From Rhizobium sp. NXC24 (GTDB taxonomy: Bacteria > Pseudomonadota > Alphaproteobacteria > Rhizobiales > Rhizobiaceae), in assembly GCF_002944315.1 (NCBI RefSeq), contig NZ_CP024314.1, positions 1,116,001-1,180,000 of the forward strand: 64,000 nt of DNA. The letters are read 5' to 3'. Each line of letters starts with the position of its first letter. Within the stretch, counting starts at the first letter, position 1. This document shows positions 51,021 to 59,896 of this stretch, piece by piece. The notes beneath the pieces were generated by a model. It did not search any database, was not told where the DNA came from, and saw only the letters and a program-made list of their open reading frames with translations. Both the position numbers and the translations under genes were made by a program.

Positions 51021-51614
51021 ATGGATGATCTGTTCCCCGCGACCTCCATGCCCGACCGAGATTGGTGGGCGGCACTTTGGCCGCGACCGGCGGAGGTCCT
51101 GGCTGATCTCGGCATTCAGCCCGGCATGACCGTGCTCGACCTGTGTTGCGGCGATGGTTATTTCACCGCGCCGCTTGCCGGTCTCGTCGATGGCCGTGTC
51201 TATGCCCTCGATCTGGATGCGGAAATGATCGAGCAGGCAAGAATCGAGGTCGAGCGCCTCGGCGGGACTGTGCGCCAATGGATCAACGCCGATGCGCGCG
51301 AAATCGCGTCGCTTCTGCCCGAACCGGTCGATTACGTGCTGATGGCCAACACCTTTCATGGCGTGCCGGACAAGCCGGATCTGGCGCGGGCAGTCTGGCA
51401 TGTCCTGCGGCCCGGAGGCTTGTTCGCGATCGTCAACTGGCATGTGATACCCAGAGAACAAACGGTCGTGCTGGATCAGCCACGTGGACCGAAGACGGAC
51501 ATGCGCATGTCGCCCGACGCGGTGCGAAGGATCGTCGAACCTGCCGGATTTGTCACTGCCCGCGTCGAGGAACTGCCGCCCTATCACTACGGCATCATCC
51601 TGGAGCGTGTGTAG
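51021..51614 (+). CDS. Class I SAM-dependent methyltransferase
   Basis: A 197-residue methyltransferase of the Methyltransf_11/25 type. Motif I (SAM loop) is VLDLCCGDGYFTAPLA; motif II is VYALDLDAEMIEQAR; the post-motif region VDYVLMANTFHGVPDKPDL and LRPGGLFAIVNWHV follows. No substrate-specific domain is recognisable. GAAGAG lies upstream of the ATG. It is convergent with the universal stress gene; whether it joins the exporter transcript is unlikely because of the hairpin between them. Confidence 0.88.
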   Translation: MDDLFPATSMPDRDWWAALWPRPAEVLADLGIQPGMTVLDLCCGDGYFTAPLAGLVDGRVYALDLDAEMIEQARIEVERLGGTVRQWINADAREIASLLPEPVDYVLMANTFHGVPDKPDLARAVWHVLRPGGLFAIVNWHVIPREQTVVLDQPRGPKTDMRMSPDAVRRIVEPAGFVTARVEELPPYHYGIILERV

Positions 51615-51647
51615 CGGCGAAGGCCGTCCGAGAATGCCCGCGAACTC

Positions 51648-52550
51648 CTAATGCTTCATCATCAAGGGAAGCGTGGAATGCGATAGAAGGTGGCGCGTAA
51701 TGCGGCCGAGAAGCAGCTCCATAAAATATCCGCGCTTGAACGCACCGATCAGCAGGCATGTCGCGCTCGTGGATCTGGCAAACTCGAGGATAGTTTCTCC
51801 GACCGGCCGGCCTCCGGCGCTGACCGCGACGACGTCGCCCCTAAGGCCGAGCTGATCAAGCAATTCGCTGGCCGTGCGCTGATAGTTTCCGTCCGCTCTA
51901 TCGTCGATGCATAGAACGGTGATGCGATTGGCCACAGCCAGCCAGCGTCTTGCCGCAACGACGGTGCGCAGCGCATGTTTGTGCGGTTTCCAGCCGATCA
52001 GGACATGGCCCAGCAGATTGCCGGAGTAAGCCCCCGCAGGCGGCACCAGCACCAGCTTATGCTTCTTGAACAGAAGATCATAGAATGTGTCTTGCGCATC
52101 CATGTTGCCGTGACAGGGAGCGACGACAAGCGCCGTCTCATGGCATTCGGTCATCACGCAGCGCTCGATATCGCCCCGGCAATCATCCAGGAAAAGGCTC
52201 GCACGATCCGGCCGCTCCCGCTTCCAATCCTCAAAGGCATCGGCAATCCGCTCGAATCTTTGGTGCGGAGAGTTCTCGTCCATGTCCCGCAGGATCTGCA
52301 GGTCAATTTCCTCAGGCGCGGCAATCATCCTTTCGGGATCGGCCCCGATATGCGCTGCAGCCATGCTGCCATGTATGGCACCCGCGGCATCCTCGGCGAG
52401 ATCCAGGCAGTTTCGGACGATGGCGGGATCGGGCAGCAAAGCGAGAACATCGGCATGGACAGTCAATTCACGCAGGGTGCCGGCCAACAGGAGACTTGTC
52501 TTTCCGAGTGGCGGTTTGGTGTCGCTTTCATGTGCGGGCGGGCCCATCAT
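51648..52550 (-). CDS. Universal stress protein, two-domain form
   Basis: A 300-residue protein with a C-terminal UspA domain (VLIGWKPHKHALRTVVAARRWL; LLIGAFKRGYFMELLLGRITRHLLSHSTLPLMMKH) that has the G-2x-G-9x-G-S/T type nucleotide loop in modified form. The N-terminal half is a diverged second Usp domain. AAGGAGG lies upstream of the paired ATGs at 52550. Such proteins help survival under stress or low oxygen. No FNR-type box is clearly visible upstream. Confidence 0.82.
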   Translation of the reverse strand: MMGPPAHESDTKPPLGKTSLLLAGTLRELTVHADVLALLPDPAIVRNCLDLAEDAAGAIHGSMAAAHIGADPERMIAAPEEIDLQILRDMDENSPHQRFERIADAFEDWKRERPDRASLFLDDCRGDIERCVMTECHETALVVAPCHGNMDAQDTFYDLLFKKHKLVLVPPAGAYSGNLLGHVLIGWKPHKHALRTVVAARRWLAVANRITVLCIDDRADGNYQRTASELLDQLGLRGDVVAVSAGGRPVGETILEFARSTSATCLLIGAFKRGYFMELLLGRITRHLLSHSTLPLMMKH

Positions 52551-52698
52551 ATCGGACCTCCTTCCGCGATGCTCCGTACCTCTCGTGGCACGGTTGGCGG
52601 ATTCTACTCTGAGATCGAACGGCCCGCAACGCGGCAGGCATTCTCCCTTGATCCGAAGCTCAAGCCCGCGATCGCCAATGTAAACAAGCTTAACCGCA

Positions 52699-53121
52699 CT
52701 AATGGCGCGGATGCATGCACTGCCCGTGGTCGGCCAGAACTTCGATCACCCGGCACTGGTCGATACGGCCGTGGCCGCAACCTTCGACCATCGTCTCCAG
52801 CTCGGCTTTCAGGGCCGTCAGGCTGCGTATCTTTTGTTCGACTTCGATCAGGCGGGCCTTGGCGATGGCGTCGGCGGAGGCGCAGGATTGATTTGGATCG
52901 TCCTGGAGCGCCAGAAGCGTCCTGATCGCATCGACCTCGAAGCCCAATTCGCGGGCGTGGCGAATAAAGGCCAGCCTGTGAAGGTGCGATTGCTCGTAGG
53001 AACGCTGGTTGCCCTCGCTCCGGTCCGGTTCAGCCAGAAGTCCGATGCTTTCGTAGTAGCGGATCGTCGGCACCTTCACGCCGCTTTGCCGGGCCGCTTC
53101 GCCAATCGTGATCTTTTTCAT
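52699..53121 (-). CDS. MerR-family heavy-metal regulator (ZntR/CadR-like)
   Basis: A 140-residue MerR regulator with TIGEAARQSGVKVPTIRYYESIGLL as DNA-binding part, a dimerisation helix, and metal-site cysteines: one in NQSCASADAIAKA and a C-terminal loop with Cys in EGCGHGRIDQCRVIEVL and GQCMH. This pattern fits Zn/Cd/Pb sensors. AGAGGAAAA precedes the ATG. It is divergent from the P-type ATPase gene, with a typical MerR operator between them, and should activate that gene when metal is bound. Confidence 0.92.
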   Translation of the reverse strand: MKKITIGEAARQSGVKVPTIRYYESIGLLAEPDRSEGNQRSYEQSHLHRLAFIRHARELGFEVDAIRTLLALQDDPNQSCASADAIAKARLIEVEQKIRSLTALKAELETMVEGCGHGRIDQCRVIEVLADHGQCMHPRH

Positions 53122-53136
53122 GATTTTCCTCTTGCA

Positions 53137-53153
53137 CCTCTAGCCACTAGAGG
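53137..53153 (+). promoter_or_regulatory. MerR-type operator within the P-type ATPase promoter
   Basis: CCTCTAG-CCA-CTAGAGG is a perfect 7-base inverted repeat. It begins at the end of a TTGCAC -35 element (53132-53137); TAGGAG at 53157-53162 could be the -10 element with a 19-base spacer, the overlong spacing that MerR activators correct. Confidence 0.8.
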
Positions 53154-53192
53154 ATGTAGGAGAGATGCCACGGTTTGACAAGGAAACGGATC

Positions 53193-55481
53193 ATGGCAGC
53201 GACAGGGGAAGCACGGTATAGGGTGAGCGGCATGGACTGCGCCTCATGCGCGGCCAAGATCGACACGGCTGTGAGACGCATGCCGGGCGTAGAGGATGTC
53301 TCCGTTTCCGTCACTGCGGGAACGATGACCGTTCGTCACGACGAGACCAGCAATCTCACCGCGATCGAAAAGAAAGTGACGGGCCTCGGCTATTCCCTCG
53401 CGCCGCTGGCTGGCAAGGCTGAGCGCGCGCTCTCCGAACATCGACATGACCATCATGACCATGATCATGATCATCATCACAATCACGATAGCCATGATCA
53501 TTCATCGCACGACCACGCCGATCATGATCATCACGACCACGCCGTAAAGGAAATCGAGGGGCTGCATGGTCACGACCATACGCCCACGGATGGCCCCTGG
53601 TGGGCGAGCAGGAAGGGCCGGCTGACGATCGTATCCGGCGCGGCACTGGTCGCCGCCTATGCCATCGGCCATCTCGTGCCCTCGATTTCATCCTATGCCT
53701 TCGTTGTCGCCATGCTGGTCGGTCTCGTGCCGATCGCGCGCCGCGCCGTGATGGCGGCGCTGGCGGGCACGCCCTTCTCCATCGAGATGCTGATGACGAT
53801 TGCGGCCATCGGCGCGGTGATCATCAATGCCGGTGAAGAGGCGGCGACCGTGGTCTTCCTCTTCCTCGTCGGCGAATTGCTGGAAGGTGTCGCCGCCGGA
53901 AAGGCGCGCGCAAGCATCCAATCATTGACGACCCTGGTCCCGAAAACCGCCTTGATCGAAGACAACGGCGAGACCCGCGAAGTGCAGGCCGAAAGCCTTA
54001 AGGTGGGTGCGGTCATTCTCGTGCGTCCGGGCGACCGCATCGCAGCCGACGGCACGATCGTCGAAGGCGAAAGCGCCATCGACGAAGCGCCGGTCACCGG
54101 AGAAAGCACGCCGGTACGCAAGGGCGTGGAGGCCAAGGTTTTCGCTGGCACCATCAACACGGATGCCGTGCTGCGTGTCAGAGTGACCGCGGCCGCGGCC
54201 GACAACACGATTGCCCGCGTGGTGAAGCTGGTCGAAGAGGCGCAGGAATCCAAGGCACCGACCGAACGCTTCATCGACCGCTTCTCGCGCTATTACACGC
54301 CCGGCGTGGTCGCCGTCGCGGCACTGGTCGCGGTGACGCCCCCGCTGGTGGCCGGCGCAAGCTGGCTAGAATGGATATACAAAGGCCTCGCTATCCTGCT
54401 GATCGGCTGCCCCTGCGCGCTGGTGATCTCGACGCCCGCCGCGATCGCGGCCGCCTTGTCGGCAGGCGCCCGCAGCGGCCTGCTGTTGAAAGGCGGCGCT
54501 GTTCTCGAAACAATGGGCAAGGTGACAAAGGTTGCCTTCGATAAGACGGGCACCCTGACCGAGGGCAAGCCCAAGGTGACGGACGTCCTGGGCTTCGGTC
54601 TCACCGAGGCACAGGTTCTCTCACGGGCGGCAGCTCTCGAAAACGGTTCGAGCCATCCGCTTGCTCTCGCAATTCTGGAGCGGGCGAAATCCGATGGTGC
54701 TCCGGTCCCGCCTGCGGCCGAAGCCAAGGCCTTGCCCGGCAAAGGCGTCAGCGGCCGTGTCGGAGGCGAGACCCTGTCGCTTCTCTCTCCGCAGGCGGCT
54801 CGGGAGAGTGAGCCATTGTCGGCCGAACAGGACGCCCGGATCGAAACCATGAACGACGAAGGCAAAAGCGTCTCCGTTCTCTTGGTCGACGGCAAGATCG
54901 CCGGCCTGATTGCCATGCGCGACGAACCCCGCGCCGATGCGCGCGCCGGAATCGAGGCGCTGCGGACAGCCGGCGTCGGTTCCGTCATGCTGACCGGCGA
55001 CAATGCCCGCACGGCCGGTGCAATCGCGAAGGGTCTCGGGATCGAACCTCGCGCGCAGCTCCTGCCGGAAGACAAGCAGCGCATCGTGCGCGAACTGCAG
55101 GCGCAAAAACAGATCGTCGCCAAGGTCGGCGACGGCATCAACGATGCACCCGCCTTGGCGGCCGCCGACGTCGGCATCGCCATGGGCGGCGGCACCGATG
55201 TGGCGCTGGAAACGGCGGATGCCGCCGCTCTCCACGGCCGCGTCACCGATGTCGCCAACATGGTCGCGCTGTCGCGGACGACGATGAGCAACATCCGCCA
55301 GAACATCAGCATGGCGCTTGGCCTGAAAGCGGTGTTCCTGGTGACCACGATTGCCGGCATCACCGGTCTCTGGCCGGCGATCCTCGCCGATACCGGCGCG
55401 ACGGTACTTGTCACTGCCAATGCGATGAGACTGTTGCGGTGGAAGGGCGTGTTCAGCGGTCGTTTGATGAGCGCGCGCTGA
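53193..55481 (+). CDS. zntA: Zn/Cd/Pb-exporting P1B-type ATPase with His-rich domain
   Basis: A 762-residue heavy-metal P-type ATPase. Residues 1-75 form an HMA domain with GMDCASC; residues 83-129 are a long His/Asp-rich stretch (more than 25 His); then come the membrane helices with the IGCPCALVIST (CPC) site, DKTGTLTEGKPK phosphorylation site, HP motif SSHPLA, and GDGINDAPAL. The last helices contain DTGATVLVTANAMRLL, the Asp of Zn/Cd/Pb pumps. It pumps metal out of the cytoplasm. The ATG at 53193 has AAGGAAA upstream. Control is by the divergent MerR protein. Confidence 0.94.
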   Translation: MAATGEARYRVSGMDCASCAAKIDTAVRRMPGVEDVSVSVTAGTMTVRHDETSNLTAIEKKVTGLGYSLAPLAGKAERALSEHRHDHHDHDHDHHHNHDSHDHSSHDHADHDHHDHAVKEIEGLHGHDHTPTDGPWWASRKGRLTIVSGAALVAAYAIGHLVPSISSYAFVVAMLVGLVPIARRAVMAALAGTPFSIEMLMTIAAIGAVIINAGEEAATVVFLFLVGELLEGVAAGKARASIQSLTTLVPKTALIEDNGETREVQAESLKVGAVILVRPGDRIAADGTIVEGESAIDEAPVTGESTPVRKGVEAKVFAGTINTDAVLRVRVTAAAADNTIARVVKLVEEAQESKAPTERFIDRFSRYYTPGVVAVAALVAVTPPLVAGASWLEWIYKGLAILLIGCPCALVISTPAAIAAALSAGARSGLLLKGGAVLETMGKVTKVAFDKTGTLTEGKPKVTDVLGFGLTEAQVLSRAAALENGSSHPLALAILERAKSDGAPVPPAAEAKALPGKGVSGRVGGETLSLLSPQAARESEPLSAEQDARIETMNDEGKSVSVLLVDGKIAGLIAMRDEPRADARAGIEALRTAGVGSVMLTGDNARTAGAIAKGLGIEPRAQLLPEDKQRIVRELQAQKQIVAKVGDGINDAPALAAADVGIAMGGGTDVALETADAAALHGRVTDVANMVALSRTTMSNIRQNISMALGLKAVFLVTTIAGITGLWPAILADTGATVLVTANAMRLLRWKGVFSGRLMSAR

Positions 55482-55503
55482 TCCCAAATTTGCCCTGCAA
55501 TGC

Positions 55504-55552
55504 GGCCCGGTATGCGGATTTCAAGGAATCCACAGCCGGGCCTTTGTTTTTT
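55504..55552 (+). terminator. Rho-independent terminator after P-type ATPase gene
   Basis: GGCCCGG (55504-55510) and CCGGGCC (55536-55542) enclose an inner GGATT/AATCC stem and are followed by TTTGTTTTTT. It lies 22 bases after the stop. Confidence 0.9.
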
Positions 55553-55630
55553 AACCAGTTCGGTAGTGGCCTTGCCGTTACCGCGTGTCGGGCTTGATCC
55601 CCTAGAGGGTGAGACCGCAATCCCCATGTG

Positions 55631-55662
55631 AAAAATAGATTGATATATAAAAAATAGATTGA
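55631..55662 (+). promoter_or_regulatory. Two direct repeats before GntR-PLP-importer operon
   Basis: AAAAATAGATTGA occurs at 55631-55643 and again at 55650-55662, 19 bases apart, in an AT-rich stretch ending 11 bases before the GntR start. The copies are identical. Two sites on nearly the same helix face suggest an operator for the GntR protein. Confidence 0.55.
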
Positions 55663-55673
55663 CCTGATAGCAG

Positions 55674-56402
55674 ATGTCAGACCAATTTAAGGTCATGACG
55701 AAAGCAATGCTAACCCCTCTCCCGTCAATCGACCGGACGCAGCAAGTTATCGACGCGCTGTCCGACTTTATCGAGTCTTCGAAGCTCCAGGCCGGTGACC
55801 GGTTGCCGACGGAGCGCGAGCTGATGGCGGCCCTTTCGGTTGGGCGCTCGACGATCCGGGAAGTCGTCACGCATTTTCAAGCCCTGGGTGTCGTGGAAAC
55901 CCGCAAGGGCAGCGGCACGTATCTGCTGAAACCCGTTTCCAAAGCAACCATCCATATGCCCTTGTCGCTCGATACCGCGCATCTGCGCGATGCGCTGCTG
56001 CAGACCCTGGAGGTTCGCCGCGGTATCGAATGCGAGGCCGGAATGGTCGCCGCCAAGAGACGCACGACCAAGGATATTGCGATCATCGAGGAGAAGCTCG
56101 ATGAAATGGAGCGCGTCCATATCGCAAAGGGCACGTCCGGGCCGGAGGATCTGGCGTTTCACCTCGCCGTCTACGACGCCACGCACAATCCGCTGTTCAA
56201 GCAGCTCCTCGAACAGATGCGTGGCAGCTTCGAGCGGTTTTGGACCCACCCCTTCGACCGGCAGGATTTTGCCCGCCGGTCCTTCCCCTTTCACCGCACG
56301 CTGTTCAACGCGATCGTTGCCCAGGATCCCGAGGCGGCGCGCGCCGAAACATTGAAAATTCTCGACGTCGTCGAGGAAGACATCAAGGAAATGTCCAAAT
56401 GA
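55674..56402 (+). CDS. GntR-family (FadR-type) regulator of the PLP-enzyme/sugar-importer operon
   Basis: A 242-residue GntR/FCD regulator: winged helix LQAGDRLPTERELMAALSVGRSTIREVVTHFQALGVVETRKGSGTYL and a C-terminal FCD domain (EDLAFHLAVYDATHNPLFKQLLEQM; FHRTLFNAIVAQDPEAARAETLKIL). In-frame ATGs at 55695 and 55707 are alternatives because no strong ribosome-binding site marks 55674. Its stop overlaps the PLP-enzyme start by four bases, so it belongs to the same operon and probably controls it from the direct repeats upstream. Confidence 0.9.
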   Translation: MSDQFKVMTKAMLTPLPSIDRTQQVIDALSDFIESSKLQAGDRLPTERELMAALSVGRSTIREVVTHFQALGVVETRKGSGTYLLKPVSKATIHMPLSLDTAHLRDALLQTLEVRRGIECEAGMVAAKRRTTKDIAIIEEKLDEMERVHIAKGTSGPEDLAFHLAVYDATHNPLFKQLLEQMRGSFERFWTHPFDRQDFARRSFPFHRTLFNAIVAQDPEAARAETLKILDVVEEDIKEMSK

Positions 56403-57565
56403 CTGACGGGCTAGAGCCGTTCGATCTCGCTTCCCTCATCACGGCCCATGACGACGGCAACTATGCCGATGCCGTGGTGCCGCCGATTTTTCAGACATCG
56501 CTTTTCACCTTTGCCAATTACGACGACATGATCGCTTCCTATCGCGGCGAGAAGGTGCGGCCGATCTATACGCGCGGCCTCAATCCGACCGTGCGCATGT
56601 TCGAGGAAATGCTGGCAAAACTCGAAGGTGCAGAGGATGCGCTCGGCTTCGCGAGCGGCATGGCGGCGATCTCTTCGGCCGTTTTGAGCTTCGTCGAACC
56701 CGGCGATCGGATCGTCGCGGTCAAGCATGTCTATCCGGACGCTTTCCGCCTCTTCGGCACGGTGCTGAAACGCATGAAGGTCGAGGTGACCTATGTGGAT
56801 GGCCGCGACGAGGAAGCCGTTGCCAAGGCACTTCCCGGCGCGAAGGTTCTCTATCTGGAAAGCCCGACGAGCTGGGTGATGGAAGCCCATGATGTCGGCG
56901 CGCTCGCCGCACTCGCCAAGAAGCATGGCGCCGTTTCCATGATCGACAACAGTTGGGCCAGCCCCTATTTCCAGCGGCCGCTGACGCTCGGCGTCGATCT
57001 CGTCATCCATTCCGCCTCCAAATATCTGGGCGGTCATAGCGATGTCGTTGCCGGCGTTGTTGCCGGCTCGAAGGCGATGATTGCGCGGCTGAAAGCCGAG
57101 GCATATCCTTATCTCGGCGGCAAGCTTTCGCCTTTCGATGCCTGGCTTTTGATCCGCGGCCTGCGCACCCTGCCGATCCGCATGAGGGCGCATGAGGCAG
57201 CCGCAATGACGATCGCCAAGCGGCTGCAGGAGCTCGATGTCGTCGAGCAGGTCTGCCATCCGGGCCTTGCCAACCGCTTGCCCGCCGGGCTCAACGGCAC
57301 CTCGGGCCTGTTTTCATTCATCTTCCGCGAAGACGTCGATATCCGCGCCTTCGCCGATCACCTCAAGCTCTTCAAACTGGGTGTGAGCTGGGGTGGGCAC
57401 GAAAGCCTGATCGTACCGGGCGAGGTCGTGCTTCAGCAGAAGGCACAGCCGAATTCCGCGCATACCTTTGGTATCAACCCGCGGTCCGTACGTCTCCATG
57501 TCGGTCTCGAAGGAACCGAGGCGCTGTGGAGAGATATCGAGGAAGCGATCGCCGCCGCCTCATAA
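56399..57565 (+). CDS. Cys/Met-metabolism PLP-dependent enzyme (cystathionine lyase/methionine lyase family)
   Basis: A 388-residue fold-type I PLP enzyme. Family motifs are PIYTRGLNPTVRMFEEMLAKLEGAEDALGFASGMAA, ESPTSWVMEAHDV, DNSWASPYFQRPL, and the Schiff-base Lys in HSASKYLGGHSD, with GGHESLIVP near the C-terminus. Possible reactions are beta- or gamma-elimination on sulfur amino acids (MetC, CGL, MGL) or a gamma-replacement. It is translationally coupled to the GntR gene and followed, 42 bases later, by a sugar-type importer. That setting suggests catabolism of an imported amino-acid conjugate instead of methionine synthesis. Confidence 0.9.
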   Translation: MTDGLEPFDLASLITAHDDGNYADAVVPPIFQTSLFTFANYDDMIASYRGEKVRPIYTRGLNPTVRMFEEMLAKLEGAEDALGFASGMAAISSAVLSFVEPGDRIVAVKHVYPDAFRLFGTVLKRMKVEVTYVDGRDEEAVAKALPGAKVLYLESPTSWVMEAHDVGALAALAKKHGAVSMIDNSWASPYFQRPLTLGVDLVIHSASKYLGGHSDVVAGVVAGSKAMIARLKAEAYPYLGGKLSPFDAWLLIRGLRTLPIRMRAHEAAAMTIAKRLQELDVVEQVCHPGLANRLPAGLNGTSGLFSFIFREDVDIRAFADHLKLFKLGVSWGGHESLIVPGEVVLQQKAQPNSAHTFGINPRSVRLHVGLEGTEALWRDIEEAIAAAS

Positions 57566-57607
57566 GACCATCAACCCGAGAGAAACACCTAAACAGGGGG
57601 AACTGAC

Positions 57608-58867
57608 ATGAAAACACTGATCACGGCAGCACTCTTCGCCACCATGATGGCGGGTACGGCGTTTGCCGATACCACGCTGAAGCTCGTCGAAGTCATTACC
57701 AGCCCGGAACGCACCGAGACACTAAAGTCGATCGTCGCCAAGTTCGAAGCAGCCAATCCGGGCACGAAGGTCGATATCATTTCCCTGCCCTGGAACGAGG
57801 CCTTCCAGAAGTTCGCTACCATGGTTTCGGCGGGTGACACGCCGGACGTGATGGAAATGCCCGATACCTGGCTGTCGCTCTATGGCAATAACGGCATGCT
57901 CGAAAGCCTCGAACCCTATCTCGCGAAATGGGATCAGACCAAAGAGCTGACGCCGCGGGCGCTCGAACTCGGCCGCGATGTGAAGAATACGGCCTATATG
58001 CTGCCCTACGGCTTCTATCTGCGCGCCATGTTCTACAACAAGAAGATCCTGAAGGACGCCGGCATCGCCGAACCGCCGAAGACGATGGACGATTTCGTCA
58101 AGGCATCCGAAGCAATCTCCAAACTGCCCGGCAAATACGGCTACTGCATGCGCGGCGGCCCCGGCGGTCTAAACGGCTGGATGATCTTCGCGGCCTCCAT
58201 GGCCGGCGACAACAAGTACTTCAAGGATGACGGCACCTCGACGATGAACAGCCCCGGCTGGGCCAAGGGCATTGAATGGATGGTCGATCTCTACAAGAAG
58301 GGTTATGCGCCAAAGGACAGCGTCAACTGGGGCTTCAATGAAGTCGTCGCCGGTTTCTATTCCGGTACCTGCGCTTTCCTCGATCAGGATCCGGATGCCT
58401 TGATTGCGATCGCCGAACGCATGAACAAGGACGACTTCGGCGTCACTCCGCTGCCGAAGGGTCCGGACGGCAAGTCCTTCCCGACGATCGGTTATGCCGG
58501 CTGGTCGATGTTCGCGACGAGCCAGAACAAGGATCTGTCCTGGAAGCTGATCGCAACCCTTGAAGGCAAGGAAGGCAATCTTGAATGGAACAAGAAGATC
58601 GGCGCCTTGCCGGCCTATACCTCGGCTGAGAAGGACCCCTTCTATGCCGGCGACCAGTTCAAGGGTTGGTTCGAGGAACTGGCCGACAAGAACACGGTTC
58701 CGACTGTCATGCCGACCTATCTCGAGGAATTCGCCTTCTTCAAGGATTCGCTCGCCATCAAGACGTCGCAGCAGGCGCTGCTCGGCGATATCTCGGCCAA
58801 GGATCTGGCTGATCAATGGGCCGATTATCTGACCAAGGCGCAGCAGAAATTCCTTGCCAAGAAATAA
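57608..58867 (+). CDS. Sugar-type ABC importer binding protein (family 1)
   Basis: A 419-residue CUT1 binding protein with a Sec signal peptide (MKTLITAALFATMMAGTAFAD). It shows the family-1 pattern: KFEAANPGTKVDIISLPWNEAFQKFATMVSAGDTPDVMEMPDTW, LPYGFYLRAMFYNKKILKDAG, and GYAGWSMFATSQNKDLSWKLI. GGGGGA lies six bases before the ATG. Members bind sugars, polyols or glycerophosphodiesters. The ligand here is unknown, but the operon includes a Cys/Met-type PLP enzyme. Confidence 0.92.
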   Translation: MKTLITAALFATMMAGTAFADTTLKLVEVITSPERTETLKSIVAKFEAANPGTKVDIISLPWNEAFQKFATMVSAGDTPDVMEMPDTWLSLYGNNGMLESLEPYLAKWDQTKELTPRALELGRDVKNTAYMLPYGFYLRAMFYNKKILKDAGIAEPPKTMDDFVKASEAISKLPGKYGYCMRGGPGGLNGWMIFAASMAGDNKYFKDDGTSTMNSPGWAKGIEWMVDLYKKGYAPKDSVNWGFNEVVAGFYSGTCAFLDQDPDALIAIAERMNKDDFGVTPLPKGPDGKSFPTIGYAGWSMFATSQNKDLSWKLIATLEGKEGNLEWNKKIGALPAYTSAEKDPFYAGDQFKGWFEELADKNTVPTVMPTYLEEFAFFKDSLAIKTSQQALLGDISAKDLADQWADYLTKAQQKFLAKK

Positions 58868-58878
58868 GATCGCCTGAC

Positions 58879-58902
58879 CGGCGGCCGAGCGATCCGCCGC
58901 CG
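58879..58902 (+). terminator. Hairpin between binding-protein and permease genes
   Basis: CGGCGGC (58879-58885) and GCCGCCG (58896-58902) form a 7-base stem with a 10-base loop, 11 bases after the binding-protein stop. There is only a short T-run (CTTT). It probably stabilises the upstream message and allows excess binding protein. Confidence 0.45.
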
Positions 58903-58912
58903 CTTTCCGCAC

Positions 58913-59893
58913 ATGACACAGACGGCGTCCGAACGCCGCGAATGGGAACATTGGCCGATGACCATGACCGCCGACACGCTCGACAGGCGTCACGACCGCA
59001 GGCCGTGGCTGAAGCGCTTTGCCGATGCCTCGGAGCCCTATCTCTACAGCGCTCCCGCGCTCATCCTCATTATCGCCGTCATGCTGGTGCCGCTGGTGAT
59101 CGGCATTTCCTATGCGTTTCGGGATATTCAACTGCTCAATCCGTTTTCCGGCGGCTTTGTCGGCCTGGAGCATTTCCGCGATCTTTCAAAGGATGCCGCC
59201 TTCTATTGGGCACTGAAGAATACGCTCTGGTGGACTGGCGCCTCGGTGGTTTTGCAGTTCATCTTCGGGCTGATCCTTGCCCTCTTGCTGGACAAGCCGT
59301 TTTTCGGCAGGGCGATCGTCCAGGCGCTGGTTTTTCTGCCATGGGCGGTCCCCTCCTTCCTTGCCGGCCTCAACTGGTCATGGCTCTTCAATCCCGTGAT
59401 CGGGCCTATCCCGCACTGGCTCTTCGGCCTCGGCCTGATGAAGGAGCCCGGCAACATTCTCTCCGATCCGCAATATGCGATGTGGGGCCCGATCGTCGCC
59501 AATGTCTGGTGGGGCATTCCCTTCTTCGCCATCACGCTGCTGGCCGCTCTCCAGGCGATCCCCAGGGATCTTTATGAAGCAGCTTCGATCGACGGTGCAG
59601 GCTGGTTCCAGCGCTTCCGCTCGATCACGCTCCCATTCCTGGCTCCGACTATTGCTATCACGGTGCTCCTGCGCACGGTCTGGATCTCAAACTTCGCCGA
59701 TTTGATCGTCGTCATGACCGGCGGCGGACCTGCCGACCGCACCCAGATCGTCGCAAGCTATATCTTCACCCAGGCCTTCAAGCGGCTGGATTTCGGTTAT
59801 GCCTCCGCCATTGCCCTCGTCCTGCTCCTGCTGCTGCTTGCCTATTCCATGCTGATCATCCTGCTGCGGCAGACCCTGCTGAACAAGGATTGA
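58913..59893 (+). CDS. Sugar-type ABC importer permease (MalF/UgpA-like)
   Basis: A 326-residue CUT1 permease with six membrane helices and the coupling loop EAASIDGAGWFQRFRSITLPFLAP. A charged N-terminal stretch of about 40 residues precedes the first helix (YLYSAPALILIIAVMLVPLVIG); in-frame ATGs at residues 16 and 18 could be the true start. It is third in the operon and is followed after 3 bases by the second permease. Confidence 0.92.
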   Translation: MTQTASERREWEHWPMTMTADTLDRRHDRRPWLKRFADASEPYLYSAPALILIIAVMLVPLVIGISYAFRDIQLLNPFSGGFVGLEHFRDLSKDAAFYWALKNTLWWTGASVVLQFIFGLILALLLDKPFFGRAIVQALVFLPWAVPSFLAGLNWSWLFNPVIGPIPHWLFGLGLMKEPGNILSDPQYAMWGPIVANVWWGIPFFAITLLAALQAIPRDLYEAASIDGAGWFQRFRSITLPFLAPTIAITVLLRTVWISNFADLIVVMTGGGPADRTQIVASYIFTQAFKRLDFGYASAIALVLLLLLLAYSMLIILLRQTLLNKD

Positions 59894-59896
59894 GCC

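Noticed and set aside
53439..53580. CATGAC/CATGAT-rich repeat as a possible non-coding tandem repeat
   Set aside because: It is fully in frame and encodes the His/Asp-rich segment of the metal ATPase.
54293..55870. Minus-strand frame of 525 codons opposite the P-type ATPase gene
   Set aside because: It runs across the ATPase gene, its terminator and the next promoter; Ser/Ala/Arg-rich with no motifs.
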